Counted from the stretch's first letter, positions 42,589-51,092 are shown. The stretch: 64,000 nt of DNA from Aliiglaciecola sp. M165 (GCF_007197995.1 NZ_VKKH01000002.1:186001-250000); one strand, 5' to 3'. A program made the numbers and translations. Notes: a model not told the origin generated them from the letters alone.

Positions 42589-43314
42589 TTACTCTGTGCG
42601 AGTAACGCTAATACTGATCACTGGGTTGTCAAACTTATGTTGAGAATCCAATATCGAAGTGGGTAAATTATCCGAAGACGTTACCACACCTGGATGCGCA
42701 GCCACAAAGTCCACATCATCCCTAGCCATAGCGAATCCTGTTCCACCATCAGCAGGCCCTGGTATGGTGCCAGCTGCTTCAGAATTTTGTTCGGTACCCG
42801 AATCATAAGCCCTAGCGCGGGTTGACCAGGTGTCTCCAACTTCTAGTTGACCGAGATCCCAAGCATTAAGACCGGTAAAGGCGTCATTTGTATTCACCAA
42901 CATCGTTGCGACAGACAAACGAGCGTTTGTAACGTCCTGAATGGTCACACTAATCGTCTCGCTAGCACCTGGGCCTATTGGCGCCGCTCCAGAAGCGGAC
43001 GCTTCAACAACAGACAAACCAAGAAGTGCTGAGTTGTCGCCGCCTTCTGCCATGGTTTCCAATTCAACCGATGCTGATTCACCAATCATCCACAAGTTAC
43101 CTTGTTGATGAAGGATCACCGCAACGGGTGACAAAGGTTGAGCATTAGTTAGATTTGTAACCGTCACTTCATAACTCACATCCACTGGAGGTGGAGGTGG
43201 CGGCGGGGTTGGTGGAGTAGGAAGATCATTGTTGTCGCTGCCACAGGCAGTTAACAACAAAGTCAGAGCACTTATTGTTGCTAGGTGCAAAGGTTTTAAA
43301 TTTGATTTAAGCAT
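42589..43314 (-). CDS. Spondin-domain lipoprotein
   Basis: A 241-residue exported protein. The signal peptide ends in the lipobox LLLTA-C (Cys24), followed by a proline-rich linker (PTPPTPPPPPPP) and a Spondin_N domain. That domain starts YEVTVTNLTNAQPLSPVAVILH and contains LWMIGESASVELETMAEGGD and ARAYDSGTEQNSE. Bacterial spondin-domain proteins are secreted and of unknown function, possibly adhesive or calcium-binding. It is a paralogue of the next upstream gene, 12 bases away. Confidence 0.87.
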   Translation of the reverse strand: MLKSNLKPLHLATISALTLLLTACGSDNNDLPTPPTPPPPPPPVDVSYEVTVTNLTNAQPLSPVAVILHQQGNLWMIGESASVELETMAEGGDNSALLGLSVVEASASGAAPIGPGASETISVTIQDVTNARLSVATMLVNTNDAFTGLNAWDLGQLEVGDTWSTRARAYDSGTEQNSEAAGTIPGPADGGTGFAMARDDVDFVAAHPGVVTSSDNLPTSILDSQHKFDNPVISISVTRTE

Positions 43315-43326
43315 GCTAACAGTCTC

Positions 43327-44010
43327 CTAGTTTACGGTTACTGTTACTTTCGCCACAGGGTTCAACCAACGATGTACGCTGTTTACCATGTCACTTGTAC
43401 CCGCCGCGGCATCTGCATCACCAATATTACCGCGGTGAATATGCACGGTCGCATTAGTTTCAGTAGTTGTCACACCTGAACCACCTGCCCCCAACACTGG
43501 ATCTAATGGCGGAGGAACTGGCATGCTCGTACGCAACTCATCATTAGCTTCTGTACCAGCATCATAGGCATTAAGATAAATAGTATAAGTGCCTGCTTCG
43601 GTAGGGATAGTCCAATTATCGAGTCCCACAAATCCATCGTTTGAAGGCAGTATCATGCCGACAATCGATAACACCGTATTGGTATCATCATTTGTAAGCA
43701 TCGCGGTTGTAGAAGCCGAAGGTGCAAGTAGCCCACCAGCGGGGTTAGCAACCGCGTTTGCGTTAATGGAAGTCCCTATGGTTATCAATCCATCCAACGC
43801 ACCGCCCTCGGCCATTGCTTCAATTTCAGCTGAAGCGGCCTCACCCACACCAAATAAACTCGCATCAGGAACGTGCGCTGCAACGAGAAGAGGCGTGAAA
43901 TAAATGCCTTGAGTAAGATTCTGAATTTCAATTGTCAGATCTGCAGCAGAAGCCTGGCCAGAAGCGGCAGCTAACACACTTGCCGAGACGATTTTAGATA
44001 GTTTTTTCAT
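43327..44010 (-). CDS. Spondin-domain secreted protein
   Basis: A 227-residue protein with a classical signal peptide (about 1-22, cut after ASA) and a Spondin_N domain: LTIEIQNLTQGIYFTPLLVAAH, then SLFGVGEAASAEIEAMAEGGA, YLNAYDAGTEANDE, and the end VHRWLNPVAKVTVTVN. Unlike its downstream paralogue it has no lipobox, so it should be periplasmic or released. GCGAGGA is the ribosome binding site. First gene of the unit with the lipoprotein and the response regulator. Confidence 0.87.
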   Translation of the reverse strand: MKKLSKIVSASVLAAASGQASAADLTIEIQNLTQGIYFTPLLVAAHVPDASLFGVGEAASAEIEAMAEGGALDGLITIGTSINANAVANPAGGLLAPSASTTAMLTNDDTNTVLSIVGMILPSNDGFVGLDNWTIPTEAGTYTIYLNAYDAGTEANDELRTSMPVPPPLDPVLGAGGSGVTTTETNATVHIHRGNIGDADAAAGTSDMVNSVHRWLNPVAKVTVTVN

Positions 44011-44069
44011 TTTGTTCCTCGCTTGGAATATTTGTTGTGACCTTCAGTTAAATCTGAAGAAGTTAGACA

Positions 44070-44090
44070 GCGAGGTTAAGTTTGCGAGGT
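44070..44090. promoter_or_regulatory. Direct repeat upstream of the spondin genes
   Basis: GCGAGGT occurs at 44070-44076 and again at 44084-44090, 14 bp apart (ACCTCGC on the coding strand), 60-80 bases upstream of the first spondin start. Direct repeats are the usual binding mode of OmpR/PhoB regulators, and such a gene is downstream. Confidence 0.5.
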
Positions 44091-44136
44091 AAATGTCTCA
44101 AAAGTATCACAGAAGATAGACGAATTTATCAATCTA

Positions 44137-44367
44137 TTAAGATAACCCCAATCCCGGATAAGCACCGCTATTTATCCCCCTGTCTTCGTTGTTCATTATG
44201 CGTTTAGAGCGACTAGACAACATAATTCTCGCCTCTATAAGGGAATAAATCACGGCACTTACCTATTGAAAACCAATATATAAATGACAATAGCTTCTAT
44301 GTCATTGATAAAGCTTTAAAAACTAAGCAGTTCCGACATTTCTTATCCAGAATTGGGGTTAAGATAA
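44137..44367. mobile_element. MITE-like element, copy B (inverted relative to copy A)
   Basis: A 213-bp non-coding element (44146-44358) with the same inverted ends CCCCAATCCCGGATAAG and CCCCAATTCTGGATAAG as copy A but in opposite orientation. It is flanked by the 9-bp direct duplication TTAAGATAA (44137-44145 and 44359-44367). If the element ends are taken as AACCCC, the duplication would be about 5 bp. Located between the promoter of the spondin genes and the 3' end of the globin gene. Confidence 0.87.
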
Positions 44368-44401
44368 ACAGGCACCAATATGGTGAATAGAATTGAACCA
44401 T

Positions 44402-44821
44402 TTACCGATACAACATTTCTTTTCTAGTAGGAGCAAGAACTTTGAGTAATTTATTTTGAGATCTATGAGGTATGTCAGCGGCATCCATTGCACGAATAAG
44501 CAAATCAACCGTGCGATTAAAATCAGCCTCAGTAATATTCATTCCAGCATGAACGTGTTCCATTGTGTCACCCGAATAAACACATCCTCCTCCCGTCAGT
44601 GCACAAATTTGTTCACTCAATTTCTCAACAAATCTGTCTATATCAGAACCTTCGAAATAGGGCAGAATGGTCGGATCTGTTTCAATTTGAATCACGAAAT
44701 TTTCAACAATTTGATTGACTTTTTCAGCCCCTCCTAATTCCTCATAAAGAGATTGTTGCTGAGTTGCGCAACCACTGATAAACAAGGTAGTTGCCATAAA
44801 CACGAAAAAAGTCCTAAACAT
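44402..44821 (-). CDS. Lipoprotein group-1 truncated haemoglobin
   Basis: A 139-residue globin of the short 2-over-2 type with an exported, lipidated N-terminus: signal peptide and lipobox LFISG-C (about Cys17). The globin part begins LYEELGGAEKVNQIVENF, has the proximal haem His in MEHVHAGMNI, and ends with LLKVLAPTRKEM. Most truncated globins are cytoplasmic, so an envelope-anchored one is unusual. It may bind O2 or NO in the periplasm. ATG 44821 is chosen over GTG 44833; either nearly abuts the DUF3034 gene. Last gene of the seven-gene operon. Confidence 0.85.
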   Translation of the reverse strand: MFRTFFVFMATTLFISGCATQQQSLYEELGGAEKVNQIVENFVIQIETDPTILPYFEGSDIDRFVEKLSEQICALTGGGCVYSGDTMEHVHAGMNITEADFNRTVDLLIRAMDAADIPHRSQNKLLKVLAPTRKEMLYR

Positions 44822-44826
44822 GATTT

Positions 44827-45672
44827 TCACCACAATTGGCCGTTAACCGATAGATATAAACCTGATTGATCGGGCGCTCCGGCAATAGATCCCAGATTTG
44901 CGTAAGCAAGAGTAAAATTAAAGTTCTTACTTGGTATATAGCTAATGAAAAAGTCCATCCAATCATCTTCACCCAATCCTAAGTTATCAGGTTTTTGTCT
45001 GTACTCAGCGCCAACAGCGAGATGTCTTGATAAAAGTATTCCAAAACTCGCTTCAAGCATAAGCTCATAATCTTGCTGAACTGGACCTCCAAATCCTAAT
45101 AAACCTAACTCGTTGGCCTTTGTGGCTCTTGCAGTGAGATTCCAAACGGCATTGAAACCGGCAATAGCACCAAGATGTACCTTAGTTGCAGCGATATAAA
45201 AATCAGTGCCACTTGAGCTTGATCCTGCTCCTAATGCACTAGCAATCGTGCCATCTTCGAGTTTTTTGTGTTGAATTCCCAGACTAATCTGAGGTAATTG
45301 AGAGAAAACTACATCTCCATAAAGCTTGAATTTTGCTCCGACAACATTCTGCTTTATCTCTCCCCCTAAACTTTTTAAATCAAATCGCTGGTGAGCAATG
45401 CTAAGTTCAACCCTGTCATATAAAGAAAATGCCCCAGCTAAAACGTTTAACCGGTAATCATCAACATCTACTTGAGTTGTCGCAACTGAAAATGAGGTTT
45501 GATCTTGACTGTCATACCCTGCAAGTGTTGCCCAAGGAACAATACCACCGCCACCACTGCCCTCTACTTGCATCAGGCCAGCGGTACCTATTAATTTTCC
45601 TTCGGCAGCAAACAGGTCAAATGACAAAAGCAAAAACGTGACCAGGCTGATGACACATTTAATTTGTCTCAT
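44827..45672 (-). CDS. DUF3034 family outer-membrane-type protein
   Basis: A 281-residue exported protein with a signal peptide (about 1-22, ending LFA-A) and alternating hydrophobic strands ending in an aromatic residue (VNGQLW), as in outer-membrane beta-barrels. The family start GKLIGTAGLMQVEGSGGGGIVPWATLAGY is clear. Its role is unknown; in many proteobacteria it lies next to a GGDEF/EAL gene and a cupredoxin-like gene, as here. Its ATG overlaps the stop of the EAL gene by four bases. Confidence 0.83.
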   Translation of the reverse strand: MRQIKCVISLVTFLLLSFDLFAAEGKLIGTAGLMQVEGSGGGGIVPWATLAGYDSQDQTSFSVATTQVDVDDYRLNVLAGAFSLYDRVELSIAHQRFDLKSLGGEIKQNVVGAKFKLYGDVVFSQLPQISLGIQHKKLEDGTIASALGAGSSSSGTDFYIAATKVHLGAIAGFNAVWNLTARATKANELGLLGFGGPVQQDYELMLEASFGILLSRHLAVGAEYRQKPDNLGLGEDDWMDFFISYIPSKNFNFTLAYANLGSIAGAPDQSGLYLSVNGQLW

Positions 45673-47993
45673 ATTTCAAACCAATTTTTATCTTTGTTTT
45701 CTTTGCACCACGGCAAAAGCTTATCCAACGGCATTGGACGCGCAACATGATAACCTTGCACATAGTCACACTTCCAAGTTTTGAGCATCATTAACGCCGA
45801 TTGATTCTCTACCCCTTCGGCGATAATACCTAAATCAAAATTATGCGCCAAATCTATGATAGTTTTAACAATTTGCTGATCACTATCATTGCTATCCAAA
45901 GCTAATACAAAACTCTTGTCAATCTTAAGGTGCGAAACCGGTAAGGATTTAAGATAAGCCAAAGATGAATAACCGGTGCCAAAGTCATCAATAGCCAGTG
46001 TAAACTTTGCATCTCTGAATTTTTGCAATACTTCCACAGCTTTTTGTGGATCCGAGACAAGATCACTCTCTGTAATTTCAAATGACAGCTGAGCGGCATT
46101 GACACCAATATCAACCAAATATTTGTTGATAATCGACAACAAATTTTCATTCAATATATCTTTAGCTGACAAATTTATCGCTATACATATATCTAACCCA
46201 TTATCTTGAAGACGTTTGGCATCAAATATGGTGTTGCGAATGACGTAATCGGTGACACTTCCAATAAGCCCGGCTTGTTCTGCAATCAAAATAAATTCAT
46301 CGGGAGGAACAAAACCCAGTTTACTGCTGTGCCAACGAATTAATGCTTCTACATGCGAAATATCACCGATTTCCAAGTCAAGCTTGGGTTGATACGCCAA
46401 GCTTAACTCTCCGTTGTTCTCAACCAGGGCTTTCTTGAGTTCAGATATGATTGATAGCCGTCTCGTATACCTGGCCTCAAATTCTTGTTGATATTTAGCC
46501 AACCTTCCTCGAGTTTGGCGCGCTTCATCCAAACAAATATTTAACCGTTTTAATAGGCTTTCGGTATCGCTGCAATCTTGGGGGCAGTTTAAGACAGCTA
46601 GACTAATTTTAATATTCATCACCACGTCATCGACATGAATTGGGCGCTCAAGCTCTGTTTGAATATCCCGTAATGTAGAAAGTGAAACTGGTTCTTTGGG
46701 TAGCCATATAAATTCCCCGCCGTTGAGGCGAGCGGCTTCTCCACCTAACGTTTTAAAACGTTTAGCCACTTCAATTAAACACAGGTCGCCATTGCCATAA
46801 CCAAAAACATCATTAACGCCTCGAAATCCGAGAATATTGGCGCCCACCGCCTGAAAACGATGATTTTGCGAAAACCGTTCGTCAATAAGCTCACTAATAC
46901 GATAGCGATTTTGTAAGTCGGTCAGTAGATCATGACGAGCTTGATAACGGATGCGTTTTTCCCTTTCCTGCACATTGTTGTGCATAGATTCGAAGGATTC
47001 AGCAAGCTCCTTGACCTCAGTCGTTTTGGACTTCACGACGATTTCCTTATCATAACTACCACGGCTGATTGTATTGGCAATGGCTGCCAGTTTTTTCAAA
47101 GGGTCAGCTAGATTTTTTGAAAAAACAGCACCTACTAAAATAGATAAAATGACACTTAAAAATGCAATCAAAGTAATTTTTATTTGTAGTTGGTTAAAGT
47201 CGCCCAGAATCGAATTGATGTCTTCGAAAAGCACAACCTCAACGACTTCTTCGCCATATTTGTTTAATAAAAATGACCGAGAAATAAATCCTTTTTGAGT
47301 AAAAAGTGACAATTGTAACCACGAAACGTCTTCATTTAGGTCGATTGCATTTTGCTGTTCCAGGGGATTCAAGGACGATGCGGAAAAAACAAGTTGGTTG
47401 CCGACAGACGCTTTTACAGTGGTATCGAGAAGCGTGATATTTTTACTGCGCTCAAGCAAGTCTCTGTTCATTTCGAAGCCAATGACAGCAATAGTCGGTG
47501 CACCGGGCACGTCAACGGCGACTAATATTGTTTGATAAAGCTTACCGTTCAACAAGATAATCTCACTTGCTCCTCCCTCAAGCAAAGTTCGCTCGATCAA
47601 GGCTTGATGGGGAAAGGATTGTGCTGGTGATAAATCTTCTGTTGTAGAATTTAAAACCAAGCCATCTGGGGCAAGCAAGATCATTAAATCTGCGTCGATA
47701 CGGTCTGACTGGTTTAACAACGCGCTGTCAATCGTCGGTGCGTCTTGACTGCCTATTGCCGCTTTAAACCCAAAGTCAGCCGTGAGAACTTCTGCTGAGT
47801 TAAACAGCTCGGCCTCTCGGGAAGCCAATACTTGAATAAATACCGACTGTGCAATCCTTAAGGTTTGTTCTAGTTGCTTTTTCGCATGGTTGGTGGTTGA
47901 CGTCCACACGTTCAAAATGATTACGGAAGAGCAAAGTAAAATCAGGCTCGTTGTTAGCCAAAAAATATTTTTATTTAATGTGCGTACCGACAA
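45669..47993 (-). CDS. Membrane sensor with degenerate GGDEF and intact EAL domain
   Basis: A 774-residue protein. Two transmembrane helices (about 12-32 and 275-295) frame a periplasmic sensor domain of about 240 residues. A HAMP linker follows, then a GGDEF domain with the altered motif RLNGGEF near residue 424, where GGDEF is usual, so cyclase activity is unlikely. The EAL domain (about 520-765) has EALIRW near 548, NLSAKD, ITESDL, DDFGTGYSS, LKIDKSF and EGVE intact, so it should hydrolyse c-di-GMP. It lies three bases after the cupredoxin gene and overlaps DUF3034. Confidence 0.92.
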   Translation of the reverse strand: MSVRTLNKNIFWLTTSLILLCSSVIILNVWTSTTNHAKKQLEQTLRIAQSVFIQVLASREAELFNSAEVLTADFGFKAAIGSQDAPTIDSALLNQSDRIDADLMILLAPDGLVLNSTTEDLSPAQSFPHQALIERTLLEGGASEIILLNGKLYQTILVAVDVPGAPTIAVIGFEMNRDLLERSKNITLLDTTVKASVGNQLVFSASSLNPLEQQNAIDLNEDVSWLQLSLFTQKGFISRSFLLNKYGEEVVEVVLFEDINSILGDFNQLQIKITLIAFLSVILSILVGAVFSKNLADPLKKLAAIANTISRGSYDKEIVVKSKTTEVKELAESFESMHNNVQEREKRIRYQARHDLLTDLQNRYRISELIDERFSQNHRFQAVGANILGFRGVNDVFGYGNGDLCLIEVAKRFKTLGGEAARLNGGEFIWLPKEPVSLSTLRDIQTELERPIHVDDVVMNIKISLAVLNCPQDCSDTESLLKRLNICLDEARQTRGRLAKYQQEFEARYTRRLSIISELKKALVENNGELSLAYQPKLDLEIGDISHVEALIRWHSSKLGFVPPDEFILIAEQAGLIGSVTDYVIRNTIFDAKRLQDNGLDICIAINLSAKDILNENLLSIINKYLVDIGVNAAQLSFEITESDLVSDPQKAVEVLQKFRDAKFTLAIDDFGTGYSSLAYLKSLPVSHLKIDKSFVLALDSNDSDQQIVKTIIDLAHNFDLGIIAEGVENQSALMMLKTWKCDYVQGYHVARPMPLDKLLPWCKENKDKNWFEI

Positions 47994-47996
47994 TTT

Positions 47997-48692
47997 TTAA
48001 CCTTTACTGCCAAATTTTCGCGAGCCAAAGGACCGACTCTTAGCCTCGACACGACGAACTAACTCTACGGTCACCACAGCTTCACTATCAACCCAGCTTA
48101 CTGGCACCGAAACCCTTTTGGTTTGTTCAAAAGACAGGTCTTCATGCCAAATTTGAATGGTCTTCGGCAATGTCTCATCAAACATAATTTGCCCTGACGC
48201 ATTAGTCACTTTTGCGATTTCATTGTCCGTAACGTAAATATAACCCACCATACCATCATGAATGTTGCATCCCAATACACCAATACCGGCTTTATCATAG
48301 AGAACCGGGGGCTCATCTGATCCTTTATAGAGTTTTATTTCAAAGGGCTTGATGCTAGAAAAGCTATAAACATGGTGGCGAATGTCGTCACTATTTGGAA
48401 ACGAGACATACTGTCCTTTGTCAACAACGAGTACCCTTGGAAGAAACTGTTTATTGACCTGATCCATGATGGCAATTCCCTTGCTCTTGGGTAAAGCATC
48501 GTTCGACATTGGAAAGCTGACAACAGCGTTTTCAACAGGTTTACCATGTTGATCGACAACAGTTAGTGATTGTGCGAACGCTGGGCAGCACAAGAACAAT
48601 ATCAGCAAAGAACTTACAAGCTTTCGCACTAAATATTGCAAACCAAAGACATTCTTTACAATAAAATAACGACGCACTACGGGATATCTCAA
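47997..48692 (-). CDS. Periplasmic cupredoxin-like protein
   Basis: A 231-residue exported protein of the methylamine-utilisation/plastocyanin-like group. A hydrophobic signal segment spans about residues 22-41. Likely copper ligands are His106/His107 in DIRHHVYSF, then Cys142, His145 and Met148 in GCNIHDGMVGYIYV, the normal type-1 copper order. A C-terminal carboxypeptidase-regulatory-like strand region follows. Start is TTG 48692 with AGGAG five bases upstream. It lies directly before the EAL sensor gene. Either an electron carrier or a copper/redox input for the sensor. Confidence 0.82.
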   Translation of the reverse strand: MRYPVVRRYFIVKNVFGLQYLVRKLVSSLLILFLCCPAFAQSLTVVDQHGKPVENAVVSFPMSNDALPKSKGIAIMDQVNKQFLPRVLVVDKGQYVSFPNSDDIRHHVYSFSSIKPFEIKLYKGSDEPPVLYDKAGIGVLGCNIHDGMVGYIYVTDNEIAKVTNASGQIMFDETLPKTIQIWHEDLSFEQTKRVSVPVSWVDSEAVVTVELVRRVEAKSRSFGSRKFGSKG

Positions 48693-48700
48693 AACTTCTC

Positions 48701-49144
48701 CTAGTTGCCTTTACCCAATAGGTACTCATGTTCTGGATCAACAACAAATTTGCCATTCATAGCTTCACGGCCAAGTAACATTAAATAAGTCATCTCTGAT
48801 CGGTCGGTTAAGGTTATGTGAATGTCCCAAGTCATGCCCGCTATACTTATTGGCGTTTTAATAACATAACGACGCTCACGAGTTGCAGTCGAGCTTTTTA
48901 CTTTTTTTACCGCTTCGACTTTGGCGTCACGACGGACAATTTCAGAAACATCGTGTATATCTGGATGAATGTCAAAACTCACCCAGGCAGCCCCATCTTT
49001 TTCATATTCTTCTATGTTGTCTACATGCAACGAAGAGGTAGTGGCTCCGGTGTCTACGCGTATGTTTAAGTTCTCAATCTCCAAGTCCGGCAAATCGCAA
49101 AGCTCCAAAGCTCCCACAACCGGTTTATCCTCAAATTTAATCAT
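48701..49144 (-). CDS. rimB: RimB-like retropepsin-fold (putative zinc) protease
   Basis: A 147-residue protein of the DUF785 family. The aspartic-protease motif VDTGATTSSLHV (about residues 30-41) and LMLLGREAMNG near the C-terminus are characteristic. In Pseudomonas the RimB protein of this family acts with RimK and RimA to trim or control poly-glutamate tails on ribosomal protein S6. Here it is separated from rimK by an M14-family gene, all within one operon. Symbol given by family and context. Confidence 0.8.
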   Translation of the reverse strand: MIKFEDKPVVGALELCDLPDLEIENLNIRVDTGATTSSLHVDNIEEYEKDGAAWVSFDIHPDIHDVSEIVRRDAKVEAVKKVKSSTATRERRYVIKTPISIAGMTWDIHITLTDRSEMTYLMLLGREAMNGKFVVDPEHEYLLGKGN

Positions 49145-49149
49145 CGAAT

Positions 49150-50187
49150 TTACTCAGGTTTTACAGTGGCGTTGTTTTCTTCCGAAACCAGATTGTCTTG
49201 AAGCAATTCAACATGCTCCGCGACTGAATTAGGCGTCTTAAAATAAGCAAGGTGGTACATTGCCTCACCTTCTTGTGCAAGAGGAATATTTTGTTTGCCG
49301 ATCACCACACTTTCCGCTGGGCAAAGGACTTTGCCCAGCTCCGTTCCATAGGGGTCTGAAATAGTGGCCAACACATCGCCTTTCATTACATGATCACCCA
49401 ATTGCGCTTGATGATGCACAAAGCCGCTCTCGTGGGCGCGGATCCAACCACTTTGATTGGCAATAAATGGTTCGATGGCATGCCCCTTTTTGCTATTTCG
49501 CTTGTTCAACATACCGACTTCGCGCATGACGTTAATGATGCCTTTGAGGCCAGCGCGAATTGAAAATTCGTCATAACGCAGTGCCTGACCCGCTTCGTAT
49601 AAAATAACTTTTACACCCAAGTCCGCTGCAGCCTGGCGTAACGAACCATCGCGAATGTCCGAGTTTAAGATCACGGGTAATCCAAACGCTTTACACAATG
49701 AAAGAGTTTGTTCATCGTTTAGATTGGCGCGCAATTGTGGCAAATTACTGCGGTGAATTGCACCTGTGTGCAAATCAATTCCGACATCACATTTGGCAAC
49801 GATTTCGTTTAAAAAAGAATGCGCCAACCTACCTGCTAGCGACCCTTTTTTGCTGCCTGGGAAGCTACGATTTAGGTCTCTGCGATCGGGAAGATAACGA
49901 CTTTGATTGAGCACACCATAAACGTTAACCATAGGCACCGCAATCAAGGTTCCGCGCAAGTTTTTAATAGATTTGCTATTGAGTAAGCGCCCGACTATCT
50001 CTATCCCGTTTAACTCATCTCCGTGAATGGCTGCACTTACAAATAGCGTAGGGCCAGGCCGTTTACCTCTTTGCACATGCACAGGAATTGACATGTGCGT
50101 GTCTGTGTACAGCGGAGGCATGGCAATTTCTAAGCGTTTGGTCTCACCAGGTTTAATACTTTCGCCTGCGATAATTAATTCTTCCAT
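49150..50187 (-). CDS. Succinylglutamate desuccinylase/aspartoacylase-family (M14-like) protein
   Basis: A 345-residue zinc carboxypeptidase-like enzyme. The zinc ligands are visible: HGDELNGIE (His and Glu, about residue 55) and DLHTGAIHRSNLPQ (His, about 140). A C-terminal barrel (about 260-330, HHQAQLGDHVMKGDVLATI) resembles a biotinyl-lipoyl-like domain, as in other AstE/AspA relatives. It starts one base inside the rimK stop (TAATG), so the two are translated together. The linkage suggests an amidase acting on glutamate or a glutamate-tailed substrate, but this is an inference. Confidence 0.85.
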   Translation of the reverse strand: MEELIIAGESIKPGETKRLEIAMPPLYTDTHMSIPVHVQRGKRPGPTLFVSAAIHGDELNGIEIVGRLLNSKSIKNLRGTLIAVPMVNVYGVLNQSRYLPDRRDLNRSFPGSKKGSLAGRLAHSFLNEIVAKCDVGIDLHTGAIHRSNLPQLRANLNDEQTLSLCKAFGLPVILNSDIRDGSLRQAAADLGVKVILYEAGQALRYDEFSIRAGLKGIINVMREVGMLNKRNSKKGHAIEPFIANQSGWIRAHESGFVHHQAQLGDHVMKGDVLATISDPYGTELGKVLCPAESVVIGKQNIPLAQEGEAMYHLAYFKTPNSVAEHVELLQDNLVSEENNATVKPE

Positions 50188-51092
50188 TAGCCTTTACCCT
50201 TGGTACGCGTTCGATTCGGCTTAGCATTTTTCTCAATAAATTCGAATATCATGCCCGCGACGTCCTTTCCTGTTGCAGTTTCGATTCCTTCCAGCCCAGG
50301 AGACGAATTAACTTCCATTACCATCGGGCCATTTTTTGAGCGTAACAAATCAACACCACACATATTCAGCCCCATGGTTTTTGCTGCATCGACGGCTGTT
50401 TTTCGTTCTTGCGGAGAGAGTCTTACAATTTTTGCTACGCCACCGCGATGCAGATTAGACCTGAACTCTCCCTCTGCGGCTTGTCGTTTCATTGCAGCAA
50501 TAACTTTGCCTCCAACAACTAGACAACGAATATCCGCACCACCAGCCTCTTCAATAAATTCCTGCACTAGTATGCTGGCATTCAACCCCATAAAGGCTTC
50601 AATAATTGCCTCAGCGGCTTTTTGAGTATCAGCTAATACCACACCTATCCCCTGTGTCCCCTCCAACAATTTAATGACAACGGGTGCCCCGCCAACATTT
50701 TTAATCAAGTCGTCTATTCTGTCAGGATGGTTTGCAAAACCTGTCCTTGGCATACCAATCCCTTTTCTCGACAAAAGCTGCAAAGAGCGCAATTTGTCAC
50801 GAGAGCGACTGATGGCAACAGACTCATTAATGGAAAAAGTCCCGGTCATTTCAAATTGCCTGACAACTGAAGTGCCATAAAATGTAACCGACGCTCCAAT
50901 ACGCGGGATCACTGCGTCATATTTAGGAAGCGCTTTACCTTTGTAGCGTACAGAGGGTCGACTGCTTGTAATGTCCATGTAACAATGCATGGTATCGACA
51001 ACATCGACGGTATGCCCTCTCGCCATTCCGGCCTCTACCAGACGTTTTGTTGAATATAAATTGGGGTTTCTTGACAATATAGCTATACGCAT
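50187..51092 (-). CDS. rimK: Ribosomal protein S6 glutamate ligase (ATP-grasp)
   Basis: A 301-residue ATP-grasp ligase that adds glutamates to the C-terminus of S6. ATG 51092 gives [21 protein letters not shown], matching the 300-residue E. coli protein; the frame is open 15 codons further. The ATP-grasp domain shows [36 protein letters not shown] and [14 protein letters not shown] (metal site). First gene of a seven-gene operon that also encodes a RimB-like protein and an EAL phosphodiesterase. It is divergent from an MscS gene 95 bases away. Confidence 0.95.
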   Translation of the reverse strand: MRIAILSRNPNLYSTKRLVEAGMARGHTVDVVDTMHCYMDITSSRPSVRYKGKALPKYDAVIPRIGASVTFYGTSVVRQFEMTGTFSINESVAISRSRDKLRSLQLLSRKGIGMPRTGFANHPDRIDDLIKNVGGAPVVIKLLEGTQGIGVVLADTQKAAEAIIEAFMGLNASILVQEFIEEAGGADIRCLVVGGKVIAAMKRQAAEGEFRSNLHRGGVAKIVRLSPQERKTAVDAAKTMGLNMCGVDLLRSKNGPMVMEVNSSPGLEGIETATGKDVAGMIFEFIEKNAKPNRTRTKGKG

